Source: Erigeron canadensis
Lineage: Eukaryota; Streptophyta; Magnoliopsida; Asterales; Asteraceae
Assembly: GCF_010389155.1 (NCBI RefSeq)
Contig: NC_057762.1
Coordinates: 7,303,513 to 7,367,512, forward strand
DNA: 64,000 bases
Direction of reading: 5' to 3'
Shown: piece by piece, positions 1-10,774 of the stretch
Numbering within the stretch: position 1 is the stretch's first letter
How the letters are laid out: every line of letters begins with the position of its first letter
The notes under the pieces: generated by a model
The model's input: only the letters and a program-made list of their open reading frames with translations
Told to the model about the DNA's origin: nothing
The model's database searches: none
Position numbers and translations under genes: made by a program

Positions 1-706
1 CTTCTTCTTTTAATTCATTTTTATCAACACCATAATTTATACATTTATGAAATAAGTTAACAACCAACAACACAACAAGCATGGTTAGATGTCAGATTGT
101 AATCGCCCCGTACCCTACAACCCGATTTTCAAATTTTCGATTACTAACAACAACAAATGATTTGAACACACAACACTTTCCTCAACAATTTATATTTCAA
201 CAATTTTGACAAATATTTTCAATCATCACTATCATTTTGCAGTCAACCAATACAACTATTCAATCAACACCATTTATTAATAGAAATGACTGTAATATGA
301 TAGAGTACAACAACACACATAACCAAATCTCTGAATAGGTTATGGGAGTATGTATAGATATATTAAACATGTTTTATTTTAAACATAAAAATATAACATT
401 AATATAATAGAGTTTAACTTTTTAGCTTATTATTATAGATGTAGTAATGGGATTGGTAACATATTACAATAATCATATAATAATCATACAATCAAAATGA
501 TTATATATTATATTTGAATCAACAAATTAAAATCTTTTATTTATAGTGTTAGATTTGTGATCATTTGAAGCTAAATTTTTTGTAAAAACAAGAAATTGGT
601 CAAATACAGTGTGATTTAAACTTAACACAATGTGTTTATAGCTTCCCACCACCAGCATCATTGTCAAAAATTGTGATGTGGTACGGACGAAACCCTTAAT
701 CACCAT

Positions 707-931
707 TCAGGGGAGCTTTGCCATTCTTCGTAGGCCTACCTCGAGGCATTTATAAAAGGGGTGGAAGCCGGACGCATATGAGAAAGGTGTGGATATGATG
801 AGCAACGATCCAATAGATAGTGTGATGGTTTGATACGGTACGAGCTCTGCCCTTGCTGTCATGATTCCCCCATGGTTTTGCCAGAGGATGAGGAGCACAA
901 AGAGAGAAATGATGATGGTGGTGGTGGGCAA
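707..931 (-). CDS. Hypothetical small protein with possible signal peptide (74 aa)
   Basis: This is a weak candidate. The 74-residue frame begins MPTTTIIISLFVLLILW, which reads like a secretion signal with a hydrophobic core at residues 6-17. A plausible signal-peptidase site follows ARA near residue 28. The remaining roughly 46 residues contain one cysteine and end in RRMAKLP. I recognise no family, and cysteine-rich peptide hormone patterns are absent. Local base composition is less AT-rich than its surroundings. A TATA-like run lies only a few bases upstream of the ATG, too close to be its promoter. It could be a small secreted peptide gene, part of a spliced gene, or chance. Confidence 0.22.
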   Translation of the reverse strand: MPTTTIIISLFVLLILWQNHGGIMTARAELVPYQTITLSIGSLLIISTPFSYASGFHPFYKCLEVGLRRMAKLP

Positions 932-1029
932 CTATAAATACGTTGTGTTAAGTTTCAAATCACATTGTGTTTATTAAATTTTCGATTTCACATAAATTTT
1001 AATTTTCAAATTAATATTTCACTTTTGTC

Positions 1030-1175
1030 CCAGTAATAAAGGTTGGAGGGCCGTTTCTACCATTTAGGTAGAAACTGGAAGCAGCCTCTCTACTTAGGTA
1101 GAGGTAAGGTATGCCTACATCTTAACCTCCCCCATACACCGTCGAGGTATTGCGGCCCAAAACCCACGAAAGACG
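1030..1175 (-). repeat. SINE-like repeat fragment
   Basis: Read on the minus strand, this stretch has the block gtatgggggaggttaagatg followed by a stem-like cctctacctaagtagagagg. A closely related block occurs on the plus strand at 58517-58533 joined to 59132-59155, where a hAT-like element has split it. Two dispersed copies on opposite strands show it is repetitive. Assignment to SINEs is by resemblance only, because no clear A/B boxes or tail are resolved in this copy. Confidence 0.4.
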
Positions 1176-1339
1176 GCACTGAATAGTTACTTACTTTTAT
1201 ATAATTTTCTAATTATTTATAATCAAAATCAAAATGGACTAATGGAGTATATCTCTTATATTTGAATCAACAAATTAAATCCGAAACGAAAAAATTTTCA
1301 GGTAAAAAAATGTTAAATTAAAAAAAGAAAGTTTGGGGT

Positions 1340-3030
1340 TTTGTGTCTTCTCTTCCACCTCCCTTCCCCCGCGAAGTTCATCAAAATTTCCTGTAAATTA
1401 TATTAAATTCATCATCACATTTTAACTTTGTTACAGCAGTAAGATCTCTTCAAATCCTCAAGAATTTGAGTCAACATTTCATCTCTATCTACAATTAGTA
1501 AGTCTTTCTTTATTCATTTCTGATCAAATTATATGTATATATATTTACATATATGTATATTTTGTATCAATTTATTTACTTAATAAAGTATTATTTCTGA
1601 TGGGTATTCAATATATTTGTTTCAAATAGTACTATTATTAAGATTAAATATTAAAGTTGATATCTTGGATGCAAAAATGTTGATTAGTAATGTAATTAGT
1701 TAATTAAAATGTGGTAAAATGTTATTTGGATCTAGGTTTTCTTTTGTTAAGAAATGTGAAAATTTTATGATTTTATAGTCTGTTTGAATAAATTTAAGGT
1801 TTTTATTTATGTAATAGTAAAGCTAAAAGATTTTTGTTTTTTCTTCTTGAAATGAGCTCATTATTTGCTTTTTAGTAGTTTTGATGAATTTAAGCAGCAT
1901 AGGACATTATTTGGTACCTTACTTTTTTTTTAATAATGACCCGCGATGGATAATGTGGTTCGGGGTATAAAATTAATCTTTGATTGTTTCTGCAAACCCT
2001 TACTAAAGTTCTTAATATGGAGATGGTTTAACAAGGCCATAGCGGAACATTAATGGTGTTGGCTTTTTGTGTGTAAATATATGAATTAAAGGTACATTTG
2101 CTTTAACCTGCATTAAGAGAGGGGTTCGTCATCTTCCAATTACATGAAAAGTTGTAGTGCCAGCGTTACACGAACAATTTTGGGTCTAGATTGATTTCCG
2201 TTCTTAAACTTCAAAAGACTACATTATGATTCGCGAAGTTGAAAGACGTCATTCTAAAACCCATGGCGAAGCTGTGTGGGTTTCTTGCACTAATGTAGCG
2301 GAAGTTGATCATTATTCTCCATTTAGATATTTTGGTAAAAATGAGGCTAGCTTGACACACGCTCTTAAATGAAAATTTAGGTTCAATTTGTTTATTGATG
2401 TTTAAGTTGTAATATGAAAACTTTATCCATAAATGTTGCAGTTTTGTAATTCCAACAAATCTGTAATCTTGATACACTCAAAATGACTAACTTAAGTTAG
2501 TGTTCTGGTATGAATCGAATCATCTTTTTTGTCTGTAACCATTAATGTATTATCTTCCTCATGGAAAACAGTATAACCATTTTTATAGTGCCATGTCTTG
2601 TTTACTTGCAGCCTTCCTTTTCCGGCCAACTAAAATTTGTTATCATTTGTTTTCTTTTTATTGTTATTTGGATCCAGGTGACTTTCTTGTTGTGGTTACT
2701 TGAAGGCATTTTGGACATTGAATGACCACCTAATTAATTTTATCAAGGTATCTTCTTATTTCAAATAACAACTATTTATAACTAGGGAGCATACCAAACA
2801 ATTAACTAAAACAAGCATCCTAACTATTATTCTACACGCAAGTAGGCATGTTAATGAATGATATTACATTCCAGGAGACTTATAATTTGACTATTTGAGG
2901 TTGAGGAGTATAAATTTCATGAAATAAATTTTACTTGCTGTGGTAGACTGGTAGCAAATTACAACTGGAGGATGAACTCATTAAAGTAGTAACCAAAAGT
3001 GAAAAAGAAGAAACGTAAAGTTTGTGGATG

Positions 3031-3091
<61 letters not shown>

Positions 3092-3702
3092 GTTGGTTAT
3101 TGTAAAACCAGTATTAAAGTACAACAAATAGGATTAGATCTTGACCATTAGATCATGATAAAACTGATACACGAAAATTTTCATGATGCACAATGCCTTT
3201 TAGTTAAGAAAAAATGATTGTTTTATTTGTTTAACTTTAATACTTGTTTTATTGGAACCAAAACGTGTGTGTGTGTATATATATATATATCTCCTATTGA
3301 CCTCTTAAAGTTCTTTGACTATAATAGATATAGGACCAAACTTCTATGGTCCTTTTTTTTACGTCATGCCATATGTAATTAATCTATAGCCGAAAGGTAT
3401 AACTGACGGTAACCAGAGATTGTGAACTTTATGTACAGTGTTTCCATTGTAAATGTCGGTGGCAAATATGTTTATCCACTGATTAGTAGTTTATATTCTC
3501 AACTCTCTTCCCCTTTGCTGTAATTCCTAAGAAGCTTACATTTCATTCATTTTAGAATTTAGATTCATTCCTTTCCATACAAAATTACCATTCATTGATC
3601 ATTTTATTTTTTGGTTGCACAGATTTATTACTCTCAGCACAATTAAGAAGATCTTGAGAAAAGAGCAGTAATCTAATCATTTATTGAGATTGGAGGGGAA
3701 AT
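1340..3702 (+). promoter_or_regulatory. Likely 5'-UTR exon, 2.1-kb leader intron and second leader exon of SGF29
   Basis: A CT-rich leader-like stretch at about 1340-1497 ends at the strong donor ATTA|GTAAGT (donor GT at 1498). A pyrimidine-rich acceptor ending TTGCACAG closes the intron at 3622. That leaves about 80 bases of leader before the SGF29 ATG at 3703. Leader introns this long are common in plant housekeeping genes. The splice sites are seen directly, but their use is inferred. Confidence 0.5.
3030..3092. repeat. Compound (TA)n(GA)n microsatellite
   Basis: About eleven TA units run directly into about eighteen GA units with one interruption (AAAGAG). It sits in the SGF29 leader intron. 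Length is probably polymorphic between individuals. Confidence 0.9.
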
Positions 3703-6700
3703 ATGTCCTCGCCAGACGTTGCTGGAATCTTAGAGCAGTCAAAAGAGCTTGATCGTTTAAGGAAAGATCAAGAAGAGATACTTCTTGAGATCAACAAAAT
3801 GCATAAAAAGCTACAGTCAAGTGAGTCCATCATTTCACTTTTCATTATGATCTTAGAATTACTTTTAATTGCTGTAAGCTTACTTCTTATTAGTATGATA
3901 TCTTATAATGTAAATCAATTAGGGGAAATGCCAATATTTTACTATAATTGGTTCTCGGTTTTTCATTATCAGTTACTAATAGACATGTACCACCATTTTC
4001 TGTTTTCTAGTTAGGTTCATCATGTTTTAGATGTTAGTCAATCAGGTAGAATCTATTGGTTGAATCACTTTTACAATTTTGTAAGAATCTACCTGAATTA
4101 TATGTTTAATTTCATTACTCGTATGTCCCTTTTATGTTGTCAATAAGTTATCATTACTCATATGTCTCTTTTGTGTTGTGGATAGTTGGCGTGTTTCTCA
4201 ATCGGGGAAGTGGGTAACCTTCTGCATCTGATTAATGTTAACTTCTCTATATAGTTTTAGAGGTCTTTTATCAGATAATGGATATAATATATGTCATTGT
4301 GTAAAAATTGGTCCAGAAAGTGTCTATCTGATTCTTGTATGTCATTGTATATGTCAAGGTATAGATTTTTGAGGTGTACTTCTGTGAGTTGTGTCTATCT
4401 GATTTTTATTACTTCGAAGTTCATAAGATTTTCTTTCTATATTGGGGCGGTTTGCTTTCATTGGCAAGCTGTTTCTACGCACTGCTGCTAATATAGCCAG
4501 ATCAGAGTTAAATAGTAAATGCAAATTATTTGAGTATCTTCGACTGAATATAAAGTCAGTATCTTAATCAATCCCATTAAGTGTCTGCCTCTATTGAACA
4601 GGAAGGTCCTTTTTTTAGTTCACAACCATCAAAACATAACACTAAAAATGTTAATGGTACTTCTTTTGTCGCAAACCATACATCAATATGCCATTATGAT
4701 TGTAAAATTTCTGTAAGAGCTTTCACAGCATTTTTAAGTATGCTATATCTTTCACTTCATGTTCTTGCCTTCTTGAATTATGTTGTTGGTCAAATATTAA
4801 GTACGCTATATATCTCTCACTGATGCAGCTCCTGAGGTGGTTGAGAAGCCTGGTGATAATTCACTTTCAAAGCTTAAGATGCTTTACATTCAAGCAAAAG
4901 AACTTTCAGAAAGTGAAGTCGCGTAAGTCTATCCTTCACCTCCACTTTGCATACTCTCCTGTGCTACAGTCTCTGTTTGAATTTGCTTGCTAAACTGATA
5001 TTTTCTATATTTGTTTTTTTCGTTTTGTACTACAATTCTTAGCCATTTTTTAATTGGGTGCAGTGTTTCAAGTCAGTTGTTAAGTCAGTTGGATGCTCTA
5101 ATACCTTCTGGGCCTCCTGGGCAACAGCGAAGAAGGATGGGTGGGTACATAACCACCGTTTACATCTTTATTGTCCATGCTGCGATTTGTTTCTCTTAGC
5201 TACTAAATGTTTTTCTTACAAGCTAAAGACTTCCATATCAAATTATAACATCATGTCTATAGAAAAGAAGAACATCATCCAAATATATTAGATAAAAAAA
5301 AGGCCTTGGATCACCACACAAAATACCTGTTATTTCCCTTTCTTTTTTCATCCCTGAATCTTCACAACACAAAGCTTACCTCTTCACCATTCATTTTCAC
5401 AACATTCTCGTTGATCACGCCTTCAAATCTTCAATGATGTAGTAAACCCTCTCATTCTTGAACTGTCCTCAACTGATGTCCCTATATCTCTCACCCAGAA
5501 CATAGAATATGCCATTATGCACAACATCGGTCCCATGATCGATCTCCTCAAAATCAAGAACATACTTTGTGGGGTTAAATTTCTCAACCTTAAACTTGCT
5601 ATGCGTTTTTCGGCCAACAACTGGATGTATTAATGATTTGATGAATAGGCTTGAGAAAGATGATTCAACAAGAAAGTTGAGCAAACAGCGGTTGTTGGTT
5701 GTAAAATGTTCAGCAGGTTTAATGGTTGAGAGAAATCGCTCCTTATAAGGACGTTCTTGATTTTGAGGAGATGGATCATGTAACCTATGTTGTGCATTAG
5801 GAAAGCCCCATGTACTGAGTGACAAAAAGAGTGACATCAATTGTTGGCAGTTCAAGAATGAGAAGATTTACTACATCAGCGAACAATGAGAATGATGTGA
5901 AAATGAATAGTGGATGAGCTAAGTTTTAAGTTGAGAAGATTCAGGGACGAGAAAGGAGAGAGGGAATCAGAAATGGTGTGGTGATCTAAGGGCCTTTTTT
6001 TCTATTTAGTTAGTTGACTTCAATGTATCATATTATCCAAGTTCCAATGTATATATCATCTTACGTTAAAAAACCCTATGAAATATATTTTCCTGCAGAA
6101 GGTAATGAACAGAAAAAGAAAAGAATGAAAGCTGATCCAGATGTGCCACGGCTTTCTCCTTCTCTTCGTAACCACCTTGATCATCTTGCAAGCTTAAAAG
6201 GGGAACAAGTATGTTTTGTAACTTTTTTACATTCCATTATTTCAAGTTTGTTATTTTACCTTACAAAGCTTTTCTTAATTAGTAGCTTCTTTCTATTTTA
6301 TAATGATTGAAAGTAGAGGTGGCAATTTTGACTTACCTATGACTTGGCCATCTTAGGTTATCGTTTTCGTGATCTCAAATGGACTATATGTAAAGAATAG
6401 CAAAATTGGAAACATGCCTAATGGTTAAACCGGATGAAGGTTTACCAAAGCGTAATGTTAACACATAAAAGCTCGTACATACTTTATTCATTTTTACCAA
6501 CCGTATTGTATAACTATTGGTAGGGATTTCACTAATGAGACACATGTCTCGGGTTCGAAACCAACGGCGGTACCAATATTAATTTATTTCCGGTACTTTA
6601 TTCATTTTTTTTAATTATTTTTATTGAAAAAATATAGCTCTTTGGAATATTTGAGATGCTAAATGTAAAAATTTTGTAGTTATAAACATATATGCTATAC

Positions 6701-9074
6701 CGATGTTTATTGGCTTATACGTAAAATATGCTTTTATGTGTAACCCATCCGCCCCTCTTGCAACCTCTACTTAAATCCAAGATGATAATAGCCTTCATTG
6801 TAACTTGTAAATGTAACTATGCCAGGTAGCTGCTAGGGTCACACAGGAGAATGCCGATAAAGATGAGTGGTTTATTGTCAAAGTAATTCACTTTGATAGG
6901 GAAACAAGAGAGTAAGTACATACCAGACATCTTTATTGACACGTCATCAATTAACAGTTTTGCTCTTCCTATTGGTTTAAATGGGGTGATGAGGAGCCAT
7001 AATCAATTTTGTTCTTTTTAACTTGTAATGTTTATTCAAGACATAGAGCCACCATCGTCACATTGAACATAACAATGAATACTTCCTGAATCTTATACAT
7101 TTCTTAAAATTGTGTGTGTGTGTGTGTGTGCGTGCGTGTTTGTGTGCGTGTAGTCTATTTCAATTGATTTATCAAGTTATTATATTGAGCATGTGCAACC
7201 TTCAAATTTTTCGATGACACTGACTTATGCTCATGTATATCCCGACATTGACATGCCTTTTCGGTGCATACCCTATGTCATAAATTGTATACTATTTGCT
7301 GATAAAGTAGTGTATCAGCATGAAGCAGAAGCCCTATGTTGATTTTGGAACTATTTGTGTGCTACCATGAAATTGTTTAATTTGTTGATTGTAGTTCCTG
7401 TTTACACATTGGCAAAAATACTTTAATTGTGAAACTTGGGCACGCTGAATGTTCGCTTGTTTGATCATGACCTGTTTCTGTTCTTAAATGAAAACACATA
7501 GAAAAAGAAAATGTATGATTTCACTGACTGATGTATAAAAGACTTTTCATATGTTCTAAGAACCAAATGCATATGTGCCAACTCATTTTGTGTTTCTTAA
7601 AGTATTGTTATCGTCTTAGTGATTGGTGACTTTTTGCAGATTTGAAGTTCTAGATGAGGAACCCGGTGACGATGAAGAACCAGCTGGCCAGAGGTAAATG
7701 TTGTTGATGGTTATGTGTCTCAGATTTGTGTATTTATGACTTTTTAACAGTCCAAATTTGCTAAAAAGGAAAAGGAACAAATGGATTGTATCCCAGAATG
7801 TATATTTATTCAGGACTCTCTGAATACTGGACCAAGAATCTTGGCAGGCCAGTCTGGGACCTGTCCCATTTGACTTGCACTAAAAAGTTACTTCCTTGCA
7901 ATCTTGCTTTCATGTTTCTATTTTTCTAAGTTAAATATTTAAGATGTTGATGTTTATAGGAAGTACAAGCTGCCTATGTCACACATTATACCTTTCCCGA
8001 AGCGAAATGATCCATCTACTGCTCAAGATTTCCCTCCCGGAAAACATGTGTTAGCAGTTTATCCTGGAACCACTGCTCTCTATAAAGCAACTGTCGTGAA
8101 TACTCGCAAGGTAGCTTCATTCCATAGGCCTTTGTGTTGACGATTTTCATAGTTGGGTTGTATTTATGATGCCAATGGCATGTAACTAATGTTTCTCATT
8201 TTCTGCTGCTGTTTTTTTCTCCGTGAAATGTGCATATCTACAGAGGAAAACTGACGAGTAAGATTTTGAAACTCCATCATTCCTATAGTACTTTGACTTG
8301 GCATATAGTAGAGGTCAATCTATTAATGAATGAGTTGATTTGGGTTTGTGTCTATCCCTAATGGATCAAACCAAAAGCTTTAGCTAAAGGGGATTCAGTC
8401 AGGCAGGTTGCAGGTCTCCAAAATTCTTCTGTTCAATGGTTTAGATTATTAGTATTATATTAATATCGCTTTATGTAATAAAAAAAGTGATAATTTGAGA
8501 AGGTGAAAAAAGTTTTTAGGGTTCATCCTCTCCCAGCCAATTCAACTGGTACTAAAAACTTACCCATTTTGACTTGTTGGGCAACCCACCCATCTTGCCA
8601 GTTTTAGCAAATAGTGCCAAGTAGATTTATTACTCGCCATCATTCTAACAAAGTAAATGATGCAATTATTCTTTGGACATTTCTAAAGGAAACTTTTGCA
8701 TTTTTATGGTAGAGTAATGTCTCTATTAAACGGTTGGTAATATAATCTTGAGTTTTCGGGTCAAACAAGTCAATTTCAGTTGGAGATTGATACGGGTCTA
8801 ATTAGATTCAGATACAAAACCGGGTGCTTTATAAGAATCTACAATATCATTTGAACTATTATATGAGAAATGACATGTTTGACCATGAAAGTCTAGACAT
8901 AAACATGCCTTGTTTCTATCATTAATATACCCTTAAACATTTTGTTTGTATTCATTTCATTTGTGCGGCAGTTATATGCTTGAATTTGATGATGACGAAG
9001 AAGACGGATCCTTACCTCAAAGGAGTGTACCCTTCCACAAGGTAGTCACCCTTCCTGAAGGGCATCGCCAGTGA
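3703..9074 (+). CDS. SGF29: SAGA-associated factor 29 homolog, tandem-Tudor H3K4me reader
   Basis: Nine coding exons: 3703-3820, 4829-4922, 5064-5140, 6099-6208, 6826-6911, 7640-7693, 7960-8110, 8244-8257 and 8972-9074. All junctions are GT-AG and in frame, giving 268 aa, the usual SGF29 length. Residues 8-38 (EQSKELDRLRKDQEEILLEI) form a coiled coil. A basic linker follows (EQKKKRMKADPD). Residues 134-268 form the double Tudor fold, starting VAARVTQENADKDEWFIVKV and including the second-repeat block VLAVYPGTTALYKATVV. In the known family this domain binds the H3 N-terminus with K4 methylation and couples it to the GCN5/SAGA acetyltransferase module in the nucleus. Exon 8 is only 14 nt. Introns 3 and 4 carry inverted-repeat elements (5294-6001, 6314-6769). 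Confidence 0.93.
5294..6001. mobile_element. Foldback (long inverted-repeat) element in SGF29 intron 3
   Basis: The ends are aaaaaaaaggccttggatca and tgatctaagggcctttttt. Each arm is about 340 bp, and the two arms pair almost to the centre near 5640. For example, the block around ttcttgaactgtcctcaact at 5456 returns inverted near 5850, and gattcagggacgagaaagg at 5938 pairs with 5340-5358. Flanks (attagata / atttagtt) suggest a decayed target duplication but are not clean. The open frames inside run across the palindrome and look like by-products of it. No transposase is present. The superfamily is unassigned. Confidence 0.75.
6314..6769. mobile_element. Non-autonomous TIR element, hAT-like ends TAGAGGTGGCAA
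   Basis: The terminal inverted repeats are TAGAGGTGGCAA and, reading inward from the right, TAGAGGTTGCAA (11 of 12). No clean 8-bp target duplication remains (attgaaag / cttaaatc). The interior contains a tRNA-promoter-like B box, GGGTTCGAAACC, near 6550, so a SINE may be nested. It lies in SGF29 intron 4. Ends starting TAG.GGTGGCAA are familiar from plant hAT elements, so the class is an inference. Confidence 0.45.
7111..7152. repeat. (TG)n microsatellite
   Basis: A run of TG units with CG interruptions, in the SGF29 intron between exons 5 and 6. Confidence 0.85.
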
Positions 9075-10774
9075 ATTACATAGGTGCCATAAACTTGCGA
9101 CTCATGAAGTTATCAAGGTAGTTACAGGGATGTTGTAATTGAACTTTGTTATGTTGTCGTCACGTCTTGTAATATAATAGATTACATACTATCTGCTATT
9201 TATTTGATAATTAGCAACTATGTAGGCTATATGTAAAGTAATCAATCCATCTAAATGTTCATGTCTGTTATTTCACTGTGCTTATGAGGGTAAATATAGA
9301 GAATATGACTAATATGCATATGAATGTGATGAATATTGTTTGAAACAGTAAATTCACATTCATTTTTTCATTCAATTGACTTTTTTTCTTACTTGATTGT
9401 ATATTAGCCAGTGACTACTTGTAAATATGTTCCATAAGGATTATGAATAAAGATCCAAAAATCGAGCAAGTTATATTGGTGTATTTTTCGGTTTGGGTTC
9501 TCTATATTATGTCCATTGCTTTATTTTGGGTTTTATTATAGTTATAATCAAGTCTAAAATTTTCAACTATAAATGGGTGTATATATATAGAGAGATTTTC
9601 TTTGTTCAGTTTATCCGGGTATGGTAAAGCCATTTTCTGACTCTAATATAACGGGCGAACCAGGATTCTGGCCATCCCTCAAGATATTTGCATGGGACTA
9701 AGAGCTAACCCAACACCAAGCCATAGGTTAGGCCGTTTGGGGCCATCCGTTTGCTCACGAAGAAAGATACTCGTAGTAAATATGCTTTCTGAAAATGGAA
9801 CTTCACATTTTTCAGATCATGAATGCACATGGGTTGCTTTGCTGGATGACATCACATGTTCATCCGTACCAAATCAATCAGTTTGGTCAGTCTGTTTCAA
9901 AATATGAGGTTTCCTTTAAACAAATTCAAAGGAGTTGGCTCCTTTTGGGCTATAGTTTTCAGTGAAACAATTGGTAACCACATAACATATACCCCAACCC
10001 ACACACATCTCATGATTGACTAGTGTGATTTTATAACACAATTGGTTTTTATTGTAGTCTAGTTATCGGTCCGTCCCAAAATGATCTACCTCTAATTAAG
10101 CAACTAGCGGGCAATAATAATTTTCGAGATGGGAGTTTTTTTTTTTTTTTTTTGGCCTTTTATATTTTATTTCCAACCAATATATTTGGTCGGAATAATG
10201 ATTAACTCAGACGATGATCTCAAGTTTTGAACCACATAAACAAACCTAACACAACTTGGTTGGCTTGATTATTGAATACGAAGTAGAAAAATTATATACT
10301 GCCTGACCCAATCTTTTTGAGTGATGATCAACATCTGTACTACATGACAGACAAGTCAATAATCCAATTCAATATAATCAAATTCCACCTGGACATATAT
10401 TAGCTAAAGCAAAAACATTTCCGAATTTTAATGATACAAACCATATCCTAGAAATGAAGATATTCAAATAAATGGAAAAAATTTGAACTCAAGACACGCT
10501 TGCTTGTAAATCCTTCTTCATCCAAATGCCAGCTTTACAAAATCTTTGTCCTTCAAAATTTCCTAAAAGAAAATATGTCCAATATATGTTCTTCTGCAAT
10601 GTGCACCATCTTCCACTGCTAAAAACTATGATTCCGGCTTCCTCAATTGGCCCCAAACATTTTCTATAAATTGGGGCCCCAAACATTTCTAAAATAGATC
10701 CATTAATATGTTTGGTGTCAGTATATATGTGAAAAAAGATTTGCAATATTGAGTTACCTAAGAAGAAACCATAT
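9075..10774. other. Intergenic: SGF29 3' region and spacer to PMT gene
   Basis: The first few hundred bases downstream of the SGF29 stop hold AT-rich 3'-UTR-like sequence with polyadenylation-like words such as aataaa near 9443. A T19-type homopolymer lies at about 10137-10154. The rest contains no gene I can support. The open frames at 9692-9907 and 10489-10830 have no recognisable domains, and the latter overlaps the PMT last exon out of register. Confidence 0.5.

Larger units (their letters stand above)
1..1337. other. Intergenic AT-rich sequence upstream of SGF29
   Basis: No convincing conserved gene is visible here. The stretch contains one short minus-strand open frame (707-931) and one SINE-like repeat (about 1030-1175), listed separately. 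The rest is AT-rich sequence with no motif I can name. Confidence 0.5.

Noticed and set aside
5423..5855. Two minus-strand open frames of 65 and 128 aa inside SGF29 intron 3
   Set aside because: They run across a long palindrome and mirror one another. No domain is recognisable and they are best explained by the inverted repeat.
6540..6590. True tRNA gene near the GGTTCGAAACC B box
   Set aside because: No cloverleaf with acceptor stem could be built. It fits a SINE scrap within a TIR element better.
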